Below, piece after piece: positions 1-7,326 of a stretch of DNA of 40,695 nt (positions within the stretch are counted from its first letter, which is position 1; every line of letters begins with the position of its first letter). Below the pieces are notes generated by a model. That model was not told where the DNA came from, searched no databases, and saw only the letters and a program-made list of their open reading frames with translations. Made by a program: the position numbers and the translations under genes. The stretch is from JAMXLO01 sp041487355 (GTDB lineage Bacteria; Pseudomonadota; Alphaproteobacteria; Acetobacterales; Acetobacteraceae): NCBI GenBank assembly GCA_041487355.1, contig JBGPND010000022.1, positions 1 to 40,695 of the forward strand. Direction: 5' to 3'.

Positions 1-311
1 GCCTTGGCCTTTGCCTTCACGGCGGGACGCGCGCGCTGCGCGGGTGCTTTGGCCTTCCTTGTCGTGCCAGCCGCTTTGGGGCTGGCAACGCCGGGAACCG
101 AGACGGGGGGCGTCAGACGGAACGCAAGGGCCATGTCGTCCGCCAGTGGCCGGTCGTGCGGCATGCTGGCGATCAGCGCGGCGACCTGCCGCCAGGCGAG
201 CACGAGGTCCGCCACCTGGCCGGGATTTAGCGCGAGCCCTGCGCGGGAGAGCAGAAGCTGCATCTCCCCAGGGCTGAGCGGCGGGACGAACGCGGCCGGA
301 GACGCGGGCAT
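1..311 (-). CDS. AtzG-like (DUF4089-type) small protein, 3' end outside window
   Basis: The reading frame opens at ATG 309-311 and stays open for 103 codons to the left edge, so the C-terminus is missing. Residues about 10-65 match the pattern of short AtzG-like proteins: a helical start (LSPGEMQLLLSRAGL), a conserved Trp, and the motif PLADDMALAFRLTPP. AtzG-type proteins are small non-catalytic partners of amidases, as in the AtzG-AtzE complex, so an amidase may follow outside the window. After residue 70 the protein becomes an Ala/Lys/Arg-rich tail (TTRKAKAPAQRARPAVKAKA), which is unusual for the family and may be disordered. A GGGG stretch about 11 bases before the ATG could serve as ribosome binding site. 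The family assignment is by motif only. Confidence 0.5.
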   Translation of the reverse strand, partial: MPASPAAFVPPLSPGEMQLLLSRAGLALNPGQVADLVLAWRQVAALIASMPHDRPLADDMALAFRLTPPVSVPGVASPKAAGTTRKAKAPAQRARPAVKAKAK

Positions 312-347
312 GCGAATCGGCAACCCCTTTGAAATGGCAGTGAAACC

Positions 348-874
348 CTAGTCAGCAGTGCCCGCAGCGGCAAGATGAAGCGCCCGCTTTTCTTCCCCAC
401 CAGGATCAATTCGCCGCCCCGAAGCCCAATCGAACATATGCAGGTGCTCGGGTTGCGGCCGTACGGTCAGGCGTTCGCCCGCTGGAGCGGGGCCAATCAG
501 CTTGACCACGAGCGACTGTTCTTCCCCGCCGGTCAAGCGGCCGTACACCAGGGTTTCCGAGCCGAGCGGCTCGATCAGGTCGATCAGCAGGTCCAACCCG
601 TCCGGGGCAGGTTCCAGATGCTCGGCGCGGATACCGACGATCAGCTTGCGCCCGTCGGCCCCTGGCCTGCGTCCATCGGCAAATGGAATAAGCGACCCGG
701 CCGGCGGTGGGTCGCTCGAGCCCCGCCACCAGACGCAGCAGTTGTGGACTTCCCGCAGCCCAAGGCGCCAGCGATGACCAGCATCTCGCCGTCGGCGAGC
801 GCGAGGTCGATGCCTTGCAGCACGTCGATCAGGCCGAAGCTCTTGCGCAGGCCAAGGAGTTCCAGGGTCGCCAT
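348..874 (-). pseudogene. ugpC: ugpC remnant: ABC transporter ATPase with internal deletion and frameshift
   Basis: The start (MATLELLGLRKSFG) and a Walker A (GALGCGKST, normally GPSGCGKST) are clear. One extra A just after Walker A shifts the frame, and the next frame reads LRLVAGLERPTAGRV as an intact protein would. About 200 codons are then missing, including the Q-loop, the LSGGQ signature, Walker B and the H-loop. A third frame resumes with the TOBE-type C-terminal domain (IPFADGRRPGADGRKLIVG, then RAEHLEP and PEHLHMFD). Intact UgpC/MalK-type ATPases are about 350 residues, whereas this relic spans 527 bases. It cannot hydrolyse ATP. It belongs with the ugpB-ugpE relic at 2939-3630, from which it is separated by unrelated genes. 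Confidence 0.85.
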
Positions 875-963
875 TTCAGTCGCAGACTGCCATCCGATCA
901 GGCTGGGCAGCAATCTCCGCCATGGCGGATCAGGTGCCTCAGTCCCAGGGGAGGAGTTGTCCG

Positions 964-1926
964 ATGATCTGCGATGTCCACGCGCATTACATTCCGAAGA
1001 CATTCAGCGACTTCATGGGCGATCGCTTCGCGCCGCGTGTCGGCGTGCCGGCGGGGACCGGCATCGCGCGGCATCCGGTTTCGGATTCGCCCGCCGACAT
1101 CCAGGGCCGGTTGGAACTGATGGATGCCGCCGGCGTTGAGACGCAGATTCTGTCGCCGCACCGCCCGCCCTACCTGCCCGACGAAGCCGAGTGCGTGCAG
1201 GCACTGCACCTGCTCAATGACGGCTACGCCGAGCTGGCACACCGCTATCCGGGCCGGATCGCCTCCTACGTCATGCTGCCGTTGCCGCACATCGACGCGT
1301 CATTGCGCGAGATGGAGCGTGGGCTCGATCAGCTCGGCTGCGTCGGGGTCAACATGAATATCTCCTGCCTCGGTCGGTCGGTCGCCGAGGCCGGGTTCGA
1401 ACCCATCTATGCCGAGATGAACCGGCGTGGCGCGATCCTGTTCGTGCATCCGTCGGTGACCGGGGTGTGCTCGCCGGTCATCAACGACTGGGGGTTCCGG
1501 GCTGCGATCGGCAACTCGGTGGAAGATGCGATGTTTGTGGCGCACATGATCGCGCGGCAAATTCCGCACCGGTATCCGAACATCAGGTTCATCGTGCCGC
1601 ACCTCGGCGGGCCGATCCCGATGCTGCTGAACCGGCTGGACACGCAGGGAGTGCGGGATCTCGGCAGTCTGGCGGAACTGCCGAGTGTGACGGCGAGGCG
1701 GTTCTGGTACGACACGGTGTGCTACGGCTCGAAGGCCGCATTCACCTGCGCGTGCGAGGCGTTTGGCGTGGCGAAGCTGGTGACCGGGAGCGACTATCCG
1801 GTGCTGCAGGATTACGAGGAATACCGCGAGACGTTCGCGTATATAGAGCGGCTGGGACTGCCGCAGGGGGATGTGGATCGGATCCTGCACCACAATGCGC
1901 AGGCGCTGTTCGGGTTCCCACACTGA
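964..1926 (+). CDS. Amidohydrolase family 2 (ACMSD-like) metal-dependent hydrolase/decarboxylase
   Basis: This 320-residue protein begins DVHAHY, giving the metal-binding pair His6 and His8. His162 (FVHPS), His213 (VPHLGG) and Asp277 (GSDYP) supply the other positions expected of an amidohydrolase TIM barrel. The closest named groups are the ACMSD-type decarboxylases and hydrolases of aromatic ring-cleavage products; the substrate here is unknown. The start at 964 is preferred over an in-frame ATG at 922 because AGGGGAGGAG lies about 8 bases before it and the family begins directly at the HxH strand. It is transcribed divergently from the ugpC relic and looks intact. It sits with the toxin-antitoxin pair inside the broken ugp locus, so it may have arrived with that insertion. 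Confidence 0.85.
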   Translation: MICDVHAHYIPKTFSDFMGDRFAPRVGVPAGTGIARHPVSDSPADIQGRLELMDAAGVETQILSPHRPPYLPDEAECVQALHLLNDGYAELAHRYPGRIASYVMLPLPHIDASLREMERGLDQLGCVGVNMNISCLGRSVAEAGFEPIYAEMNRRGAILFVHPSVTGVCSPVINDWGFRAAIGNSVEDAMFVAHMIARQIPHRYPNIRFIVPHLGGPIPMLLNRLDTQGVRDLGSLAELPSVTARRFWYDTVCYGSKAAFTCACEAFGVAKLVTGSDYPVLQDYEEYRETFAYIERLGLPQGDVDRILHHNAQALFGFPH

Positions 1927-1968
1927 GCTGGAGGCCATGTTGGCGACAAACTTGGTGGAAGTTGTTCC

Positions 1969-2247
1969 ATGGATCGCGAAACGCTACCTCCCGTTCTAGT
2001 CATCGCCGTCGAGAAGTTCGTCCAATGGTCAAACCAGCAATTGCAGGATGAGCAAGCGAAGACAGAGATCACGCGGCCTCTTTATCGCTACACAAATGCG
2101 AGTGGCCTTGCTCTAGCAAGCTATGAACCAGCGCCGGTTTCGGTCGATGCAATCATCTCGGTGATCCGCGCCAGGAAGCGCCTTCCGGTTGCACCCGCCG
2201 CGGCCGCCCTGTCGGCGGATACCTTGGCGTCAGGGCCGGTTTCGTAG
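1969..2247 (+). pseudogene. Probable 5' stub of a DUF2971-like gene
   Basis: The first 51 or so codons (to about 2121) include TRPLYRYTNASGL, which resembles the LYHYTsxxGL motif near the start of DUF2971-type proteins. The resemblance ends almost exactly where the convergent HEPN gene ends at 2121. The remaining codons to the stop at 2245-2247 are only the antisense of that gene. DUF2971 proteins are usually well over 200 residues, so this is at most an N-terminal fragment. The local sequence is visibly less GC-rich than the flanks. No good ribosome binding site precedes the ATG. It could instead be a chance reading frame. Confidence 0.3.
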
Positions 2248-2528
2248 TCGGCTACGGCCTTGAGGTTGTAGCTCTGGGACAGGAAAATCCGCAGCTCGGG
2301 CTCAAGGCGCTTGTCGTCTTTGGTCAGGCGGAGAAATTCCGTGTGCACACCGTGGTGGGATTTCAGAACCTTTCCCGTGCACGCAAAGATGAACGCTTGA
2401 GCGAAATGGAACCCGGCGAGATAGGCCGTGCGTCCAGCCGCCTCGTTCAGGTGGATGCCGAGCATGACATCAGCCTGCGCGAGCGGATCCCGCGCCTTCT
2501 CGAGATAGGCGGCTGTCTCGGATGTCAC
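2121..2528 (-). CDS. HEPN-domain protein, putative toxin of a MNT/HEPN pair
   Basis: This 135-residue, mostly helical protein carries the HEPN pattern AAGRTAYLAGFHFAQAFIF (residues 31-49), TGKVLKSHHGVHTEF and YNLKAVADYETG. HEPN proteins next to minimal nucleotidyltransferases form two-gene systems, some of them toxin-antitoxin pairs in which the HEPN protein is an RNase silenced by AMPylation. Arg33 and His41 are spaced R-x7-H. This is not the classical R-x4-6-H of active HepT RNases, so nuclease activity is uncertain. The start is GTG at 2526-2528, overlapping the stop of the upstream nucleotidyltransferase by four bases (GTGA), which implies translational coupling. It lies within the decayed ugp region, in sequence poorer in GC than its surroundings. 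Confidence 0.75.
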   Translation of the reverse strand: MTSETAAYLEKARDPLAQADVMLGIHLNEAAGRTAYLAGFHFAQAFIFACTGKVLKSHHGVHTEFLRLTKDDKRLEPELRIFLSQSYNLKAVADYETGPDAKVSADRAAAAGATGRRFLARITEMIASTETGAGS

Positions 2529-2848
2529 AGATCGAGACCCTCTTGCCGGATTTCGTGCATGAGCGGCGTGCGCTCGAACCAGGCACTGGCAGCATATGGC
2601 TTGGCATCGAAGAAGACGCCGGTCTCATCGATCATATCGACGCGGAGGCAGGCCAGCCGGTCCAGCTCTGCCCACCGGTCTGGCAGTGACTTCAAGAACA
2701 CCGCAACGTCGTAGTCTGAATCCACCCGTGCATCGCCCCGCGCGCGTGATCCGAAAAGCACCACGCGCTCGATCCGGTTGCCGTACATCTCGTTCAGCGC
2801 GCGGCGAAAGCGAGCAAGGACAGGATCATCTTTTGGCGTTGCCGACAT
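2525..2848 (-). CDS. Minimal nucleotidyltransferase (MNT), putative antitoxin partner of the HEPN protein
   Basis: This 107-residue protein contains the full MNT signature: GSRARG at residues 33-38, then SDYD with Asp45 and Asp47 as the metal-binding pair. A third acidic residue is expected in the later strand (RVDMIDE region). Such proteins transfer nucleotides, and in type VII systems the MNT partner AMPylates the HEPN toxin. I place the start at ATG 2846-2848, with AGG a few bases before it; an in-frame GTG at 2861-2863 would add five residues. The gene ends inside the start of the HEPN gene, so the two form one unit. The order MNT then HEPN is one of the two known arrangements. Confidence 0.78.
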   Translation of the reverse strand: MSATPKDDPVLARFRRALNEMYGNRIERVVLFGSRARGDARVDSDYDVAVFLKSLPDRWAELDRLACLRVDMIDETGVFFDAKPYAASAWFERTPLMHEIRQEGLDL

Positions 2849-2938
2849 AACCTGTTCCGACACCGAGCCAGATCATAGCACGTAAGCAGAGATCCTTCCG
2901 AGCGTCATGTAATCGACGAGAAAGGGCTGGATGGCCCA

Positions 2939-3630
2939 CTACTTCTCCCCTTCCGTCAACCCCGCGACGAACCAGCGCTGCATCAGGACCACCACCACGA
3001 CCGGTGGCAGCAGCGCCAGAACGGCGGTCGCCATCACCGCGCTCCAGTCGGTCTGCGTCTCCACCCCGATCATCTTGACGATGCCGATCACGATCATGTC
3101 GAGGCCTGGATCCGTGGCGACCAGCAGCGGCCAGAGATACTGGTTCCAGCCATAGACGAACAGGATGACGAACAGCGCCGCGATGTTGGCAGCGGAGACC
3201 GGGATCAGGATGTCGCGCAGGAAACGCAGCGGGCCGGCACCGTCCATGCGCACCGCCGCGATGTAGGTCTTCGGGTCGATCGCAGCACCGGTCTCCTTGG
3301 CCAGCTCCCGGACCTGCTTCACCGCCTTGCCGGCGGCCAGCATCGTTCCGGTGCCCACTTCGAAGATCTGCACGAGACGCGGCGCCTGGTGGGCGCACGA
3401 CGCGGCGACGGTCTCGGTCAGCACGTCGGCATAGCCACCCTTGTAGATCGCCTGCACCTCCATCGCGTCCTGGCTCGCGTTGAACGCCTCAGCGATGTGG
3501 TTGACCTGCTCGGCAAGGGCGGCGGTCATCGCGTGCCACCAGACGATCTTGAGTCTTCTCGGCTGCGCGGCCGACGGCGGGTACCGCGGCGAGAGCGGCT
3601 GCGCCGGTGAGCAGGGTGCGGCGTTTCATC
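2939..3630 (-). pseudogene. ugpB/ugpE: ugpB'-'ugpE deletion fusion (glycerol-3-phosphate ABC importer relic)
   Basis: ATG 3628-3630, preceded by GGGGAGA, starts a UgpB-like signal peptide (MKRRTLLTGAAALAAV). An extra base near codon 27 breaks the frame, and the mature part resumes as KIVWWHAMTAALAEQVN. UgpB sequence continues (AIYKGGYADVLTETVAAS, FEVGTGTMLAAG) to about YIAAVR. At about 3247-3256 it changes without a stop into the C-terminal third of the UgpE permease: the EAA-loop piece RMDGAGPLRFLRDILIP, then membrane helices (LFVILFVYGWNQYLWPLL; LLPPVVVVVLMQRWFVAGL) and a normal UgpE end. The rest of ugpB, all of ugpA and the front of ugpE are gone. No functional importer can be made. Confidence 0.85.
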
Positions 3631-3721
3631 GGCTGTCTCCCCATCTGTGTGGTTCTTGCGCGGCGTAACGGTGCCGCGTTGCCGATCTATTACGCCATGA
3701 TGACGCTTCGCTGAAGCGCGC

Positions 3722-5071
3722 TCAGCCGTGAGCCTGCCCCCGGGCGCCTGACCCGGGGGCCTGCGCCAGCAGCGACCGCCGGCTGGACAGGAACTCCTCC
3801 ACCGCACCGGCCAGCTTGTCGCACTCGGCATCGCCGATCGGCAGGCACAGCGTCATCATGCCGCGCCGCGCCAGCCAGATGCCCTGCGCCAGCATGTCGA
3901 AGAAGAACAGCTCCTTCAGCTTCTGGTCGCCCTTCGCCGCATCCGCCGGCGAGCGCACGGGCCCGCGTGTGAAATGCACCGCCAGCATCGAGCCGATGCC
4001 GGTGAACTGCACCGGCGCGTCATGCGCGCGGCACAGCGCATTCAGCCTCTCGCGCAACGCATCGCCGCGGGCGTTCAGCGCATTCGCCGCGTCAGGCGTG
4101 TAGACCTCGGTCAGGCCCACCAACCCCGCCGACATGGTCAGCACATTGTTGTTGAACGTTCCGGCATGCGGCAGCGCATCCGGCCGGCGCGGATCGAACA
4201 GGTCCATGATGTCGGCCCGGCCGCCGAACGCGCCGAACGACATGCCGCCGCCGATATATTTTCCGAAGGTCGTCAGGTCGGGCTTGATACCGCGAACCCG
4301 CTGCAGGCCACCAGGCGACAGCCGCGACGTCATCACTTCGTCGAGGATCAGCAGCGCGCCAACCCGGGTGGTCGCCTCGCGCAGCATCGTCAGGAACTCA
4401 GGCTCCGCCGCGATGCAGCCGCCGCCGCCCATCATCGGCTCCAGGATCACCAGCGCGAGGTCCGACGCATGCTGATCGATCAGCGCCCGCGTCGCGGCAA
4501 TGTCGTTGTACGGCGCCAGCACGTAGTCGAACGGCGCGTTGATCGGCGAACCGCCGCCGGCGAAGCCGAACACCGCGCCGTGGTAGCCGCCGTTGAACAC
4601 CATTACCTTCGAGCGCTTGGTGAAGATGCGGCCGACGGAGATCGCCAGCAGATTCGCTTCCGTGCCGGAGTTGGTGAAGCGCACCCGCTCCAGACCGAAG
4701 CGCTCGCACACCGCGCGGGCGAACTTCGCCTCGGTCAGGTTGGTGCCGCCGAAATTGATCCCGGCATCCAGCGCGCGATCCACCGCGGCACGGATCACCG
4801 GATGCGAATGGCCATAGATCCCGGCGGTGTATTCGCCGAGGAAGTCGATGTATTCTGCGCCGTCCAGATCCCACAGCCGGCAGCCCTCGCCGCGTGCGAT
4901 GCCGATCGGGAACGGCGCGTAGTGCAGCACCGTCCGCGTATTGCCGCCGGGCATCACCGCGGTCGCTTCGACAAACCGGGCAAAACTCTTGGGATTGCGC
5001 GCGATATAGGCTTCCTTCGCCTCGGCGAGCGCCGTATCGATGTCGGCATTGCGCAGTTCCGTGTCGCTCAT
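3722..5071 (-). CDS. Class III PLP aminotransferase, glutamate-1-semialdehyde aminomutase-like
   Basis: This 449-residue enzyme has the fold-type I aminotransferase motifs in order: GGNTRTVLHYAPFPI, the substrate-loop NFGGTNLTE, the phosphate-binding NSGTEAN (residues 134-140), the LDEVMTSR segment with Asp244 that pairs with the pyridine nitrogen, and the Schiff-base Lys271 in TFGKYIGGG. The layout resembles HemL. However, this subgroup, which lacks a neighbouring haem gene, often acts on other amino or keto acids, so I would not call it hemL. The start at 5071 is set by GGAGGGGG eight bases upstream; a longer open frame to 5188 has no such site. It lies upstream of the ugp relic on the same strand. 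A nested palindrome element occupies its upstream region. Confidence 0.88.
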   Translation of the reverse strand: MSDTELRNADIDTALAEAKEAYIARNPKSFARFVEATAVMPGGNTRTVLHYAPFPIGIARGEGCRLWDLDGAEYIDFLGEYTAGIYGHSHPVIRAAVDRALDAGINFGGTNLTEAKFARAVCERFGLERVRFTNSGTEANLLAISVGRIFTKRSKVMVFNGGYHGAVFGFAGGGSPINAPFDYVLAPYNDIAATRALIDQHASDLALVILEPMMGGGGCIAAEPEFLTMLREATTRVGALLILDEVMTSRLSPGGLQRVRGIKPDLTTFGKYIGGGMSFGAFGGRADIMDLFDPRRPDALPHAGTFNNNVLTMSAGLVGLTEVYTPDAANALNARGDALRERLNALCRAHDAPVQFTGIGSMLAVHFTRGPVRSPADAAKGDQKLKELFFFDMLAQGIWLARRGMMTLCLPIGDAECDKLAGAVEEFLSSRRSLLAQAPGSGARGQAHG

Positions 5072-5183
5072 GGCCCCCTCCGCTTCCTGTCCCGGACAGC
5101 CAGTCTGCCCGCCGGGCGCCTGACCGCGCAACCACGTCCAGGCGCCCTCCAGGGGCAATCGAGTGAGCGCCTGAAAGTCTCTC

Positions 5184-5408
5184 GTCACCCCGCGAAAGAG
5201 CGTGTGAAAGAAACAGTCCCGTCGCTATTTCCGCAAATTCCTGGGTCCCCGCTTTCGCGGGGATGACAACCTATTGAGCGGGGATGACAACCTATTGAAT
5301 CGTCATCCCCCTATTGAATCGTCATCCCCGCGAAAGCGGGGACCCATGGGTCACCTTCACCGCTGGGGCAGTGATGGATTCGTTCACACACTCTTTCGCC
5401 GGGGTGAC
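5184..5408. repeat. Nested palindromic intergenic element (MITE/REP-like)
   Basis: Two inverted repeats are nested around one centre. The inner pair is 26 bases, perfect, at 5242-5267 and 5321-5346, and each arm contains CCCCGCTTTCGCGGGG or its relative, so each arm is itself a hairpin. The outer pair is about 25 bases and nearly perfect: 5184-5208 and 5383-5408 (GTCACCCCGCGAAAGAG against its complement). Between the inner arms the short string GGGGATGACAACCTATTG and pieces of it are repeated in both orientations, as if the core had been partly duplicated. No coding potential. It resembles a non-autonomous mobile repeat or REP doublet. Confidence 0.8.
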
Positions 5409-5581
5409 AAGTGAAAGACGAGCGGTCAAAACGGTATTGGGAGGCGCGGTGCGCGGACCCTGAGCTAATCGCCTCTCCTTCGACCATTCATTCGATTGCC
5501 CCAGCGCCATCCGTTGCGGCCCTTGGGCCGGCGTTCTACATCCCTGGGCAGGCCACACATCGAGAGAGGCTTCGGGCGCGC
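5409..5581. other. Intergenic leader between the palindrome element and apt
   Basis: The stretch between the aminotransferase start (5071) and apt (5582) is about 510 bases. Apart from the element at 5184-5408 it holds no recognisable gene. An in-frame upstream extension of apt starting near 5411 is open but has no homology-like features. I see no confident promoter. GAGAGAGG about 11 bases before the apt ATG is the only clear signal. Positions 5072-5183 contain the aminotransferase ribosome binding site and otherwise nothing I recognise. Confidence 0.5.
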
Positions 5582-6097
5582 ATGGACCTCAAGGACCACA
5601 TCCGGGGCATTCCGGATTTTCCCAAGCCCGGCATCCTGTTCTACGACATCTCCACGCTGCTGCGGGACGCCGATGCCTGGCAGGTGGCGATGGGTCGCAT
5701 GGCGAAGGCGGTGCGCGCCTATCAGCCGGACCTGCTGGCCGGGGTGGAAAGCCGCGGCTTCCTGATCGCCGCGCCGCTCGCGCTGAAGCTGGGCTGCGGC
5801 TTCATCATGCTGCGCAAGCGCGGCAAGCTGCCGGGCGAGACGGTCGGGCTGAATTACGCCCTGGAATACGGTACCGATCGCATCGAGGTGCAGGCCGACG
5901 CAGTGGAGCCGGGCCAGCGCGTGGTGGTGGTGGACGACCTGCTCGCCACCGGCGGCACCATGGCGGCCGGCATCGCGCTGCTGCGCCAGGTGGGCGCGGT
6001 GGTGCCCGCGGCGGCGGCGCTGATCGAGCTGACCTTCCTGAACGGCCGCGCGCGGCTCGACGCGCCCTGCGAGGCGCTGGTTTCCTACGCCGAATAG
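5582..6097 (+). CDS. apt: Adenine phosphoribosyltransferase
   Basis: This 171-residue protein has the usual Apt length. The opening MDLKDHIRGIPDFPKPGI is typical of the family, followed by GVESRGF (residues 54-60, adenine/hood region) and the PRPP loop VVVVDDLLATGGT at 114-126. The enzyme converts adenine and PRPP to AMP and pyrophosphate in the cytoplasm for purine salvage. The start at 5582 is chosen because family homology begins there. The frame upstream to 5411 is open, but it covers non-homologous intergenic sequence. It stands alone, with the next gene 70 bases downstream, and appears unrelated in function to the catabolic genes that follow. Confidence 0.95.
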   Translation: MDLKDHIRGIPDFPKPGILFYDISTLLRDADAWQVAMGRMAKAVRAYQPDLLAGVESRGFLIAAPLALKLGCGFIMLRKRGKLPGETVGLNYALEYGTDRIEVQADAVEPGQRVVVVDDLLATGGTMAAGIALLRQVGAVVPAAAALIELTFLNGRARLDAPCEALVSYAE

Positions 6098-6167
6098 CAG
6101 GCGCACCGGGCCGGCGCTTTGCCTCGGGGCCGGTTAGGGGTAGGAAGGCCCCTTGTGGGGGGCCAGA

Positions 6168-7265
6168 ATGACCTACCTGCCTAAGCACGGCCGGCGTCGC
6201 CTGCTTGGACTTCTGGCGACCCTGCCCGTCCTGGCACGGGCGGGAAAGCCGTTGGCTGCCCCGGCCCATGCCGCCAGTTCCACCCCTCCTGTTGCGGTCG
6301 CGCCGTTCCCGGATGGTGCCAACCTGCTGGTGGCGGGCCCGAACGACGGCGCGCTGGACCGCTGGGCCGACGCCGTGTTGCCGGCGCTCGAACAATCGCT
6401 GCCGCCCGATACATCGATCCACCGCATCGTTATCGGCGGTGCCGACGGCGTCACCGGCGCCAATCAGTTCGAGGCGCGCGGCGTGCCTGACGGATTGACG
6501 GTCCTGTTGGTGCCTGGCCAGGCCGTGCTCGCCTGGATGGTCGGCGACCCGAGGGCGCAGTTCGACGTCGGCCATTGGGTGCCGGTCATGGCCGGCGTAA
6601 CCCCGGGGCTTGTCGCCGGTCGGCCGGGCGTCCTCGCCCAGGACGGGCGCATACGGATTGCTGCCGCTGGGCCGGCGAGCCTCGATCTGCCGGCCCTGCT
6701 CGGCTGTGACCTGCTCGGTGCCCGCCCCGAACCGGTCCCCGGCCTGACGGACCCCGCCGCGGTGCGGAGCGCCTTCGCCCAGGGCTCGGTGGACGCGGTA
6801 TTCCTGCGCGGTCATGGCGTGCCGGAGCAGTGCGCAGCACTCGCCTCGGCCGGCGCGCAGCCGCTGTTCACTCTGGGCGCACTCGACGATGCGGGACAGA
6901 CGGTGCGCGATCCGGCGTTGCCGGACGTGCCACACTTGGCCGAGCTTCATGCGATGCGCGCCGGCCGCAAGCCGGCCGGCCCGCTCTACAACGCCTGGTG
7001 CGCCGCCGCAGCGGCCGCGCAGTTGGAGTTCGCACTGGTCCTGCCACAGCTCACGTCTGCGGCCATGGTGTCGCTGTGGCGGCGTGCCGGCACGGAGGCT
7101 ACGGCGGCGACCGCCGTGCAGACGGTCGGAGCCTCGCTCGGCGTGCGACCGCTTGGCGGGCCCGCCGCCACCGCGAGCACCGCGGCCACCGCCGCGGATT
7201 CGACCGCATTGCTCGAACTGCGCGGCTGGCTTGCCAGCCGGTTCAACTGGCATCCCGCCCAGTGA
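6168..7265 (+). CDS. TctC/Bug-like secreted protein, divergent
   Basis: This 365-residue protein has a twin-arginine-like N-terminus (RRRLLGLLATLPVLA, residues 9-23) and a likely cleavage near AHA-AS around residue 36. The segment GGADGVTGANQFEARGVPDG followed by a LLLVPG-like strand and HWVPVMAGVTPGLVAGRPG follows the layout of tripartite tricarboxylate transporter (TctC/Bug) binding proteins, though diverged. No TctA or TctB membrane subunit is in the window. It may therefore be an orphan binding protein or a relative with another role. The end is rich in Ala/Thr/Gly (about residues 315-345). ATG 6168 has GGGGGG just upstream; an in-frame TTG at 6153 is less likely. The assignment is tentative; the secretion signal is clearer than the family. 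Confidence 0.55.
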   Translation: MTYLPKHGRRRLLGLLATLPVLARAGKPLAAPAHAASSTPPVAVAPFPDGANLLVAGPNDGALDRWADAVLPALEQSLPPDTSIHRIVIGGADGVTGANQFEARGVPDGLTVLLVPGQAVLAWMVGDPRAQFDVGHWVPVMAGVTPGLVAGRPGVLAQDGRIRIAAAGPASLDLPALLGCDLLGARPEPVPGLTDPAAVRSAFAQGSVDAVFLRGHGVPEQCAALASAGAQPLFTLGALDDAGQTVRDPALPDVPHLAELHAMRAGRKPAGPLYNAWCAAAAAAQLEFALVLPQLTSAAMVSLWRRAGTEATAATAVQTVGASLGVRPLGGPAATASTAATAADSTALLELRGWLASRFNWHPAQ

Positions 7266-7326
7266 AGTCCGGTTGCATAGGGCGATCGGCGGACCAGGCG
7301 ACGCATCGCGCCCGGAGGAGGATCGC

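Noticed and set aside
3650..3721. Short hairpin GCTTCAGCGAAGC downstream of the aminotransferase as a terminator
   Set aside because: The stem is only about six base pairs and no U-tract follows.
3974..5266. Plus-strand open frame of about 430 codons opposite the aminotransferase
   Set aside because: Antisense shadow with Arg/His/Gln-rich composition, while the minus-strand frame has all PLP-enzyme motifs.
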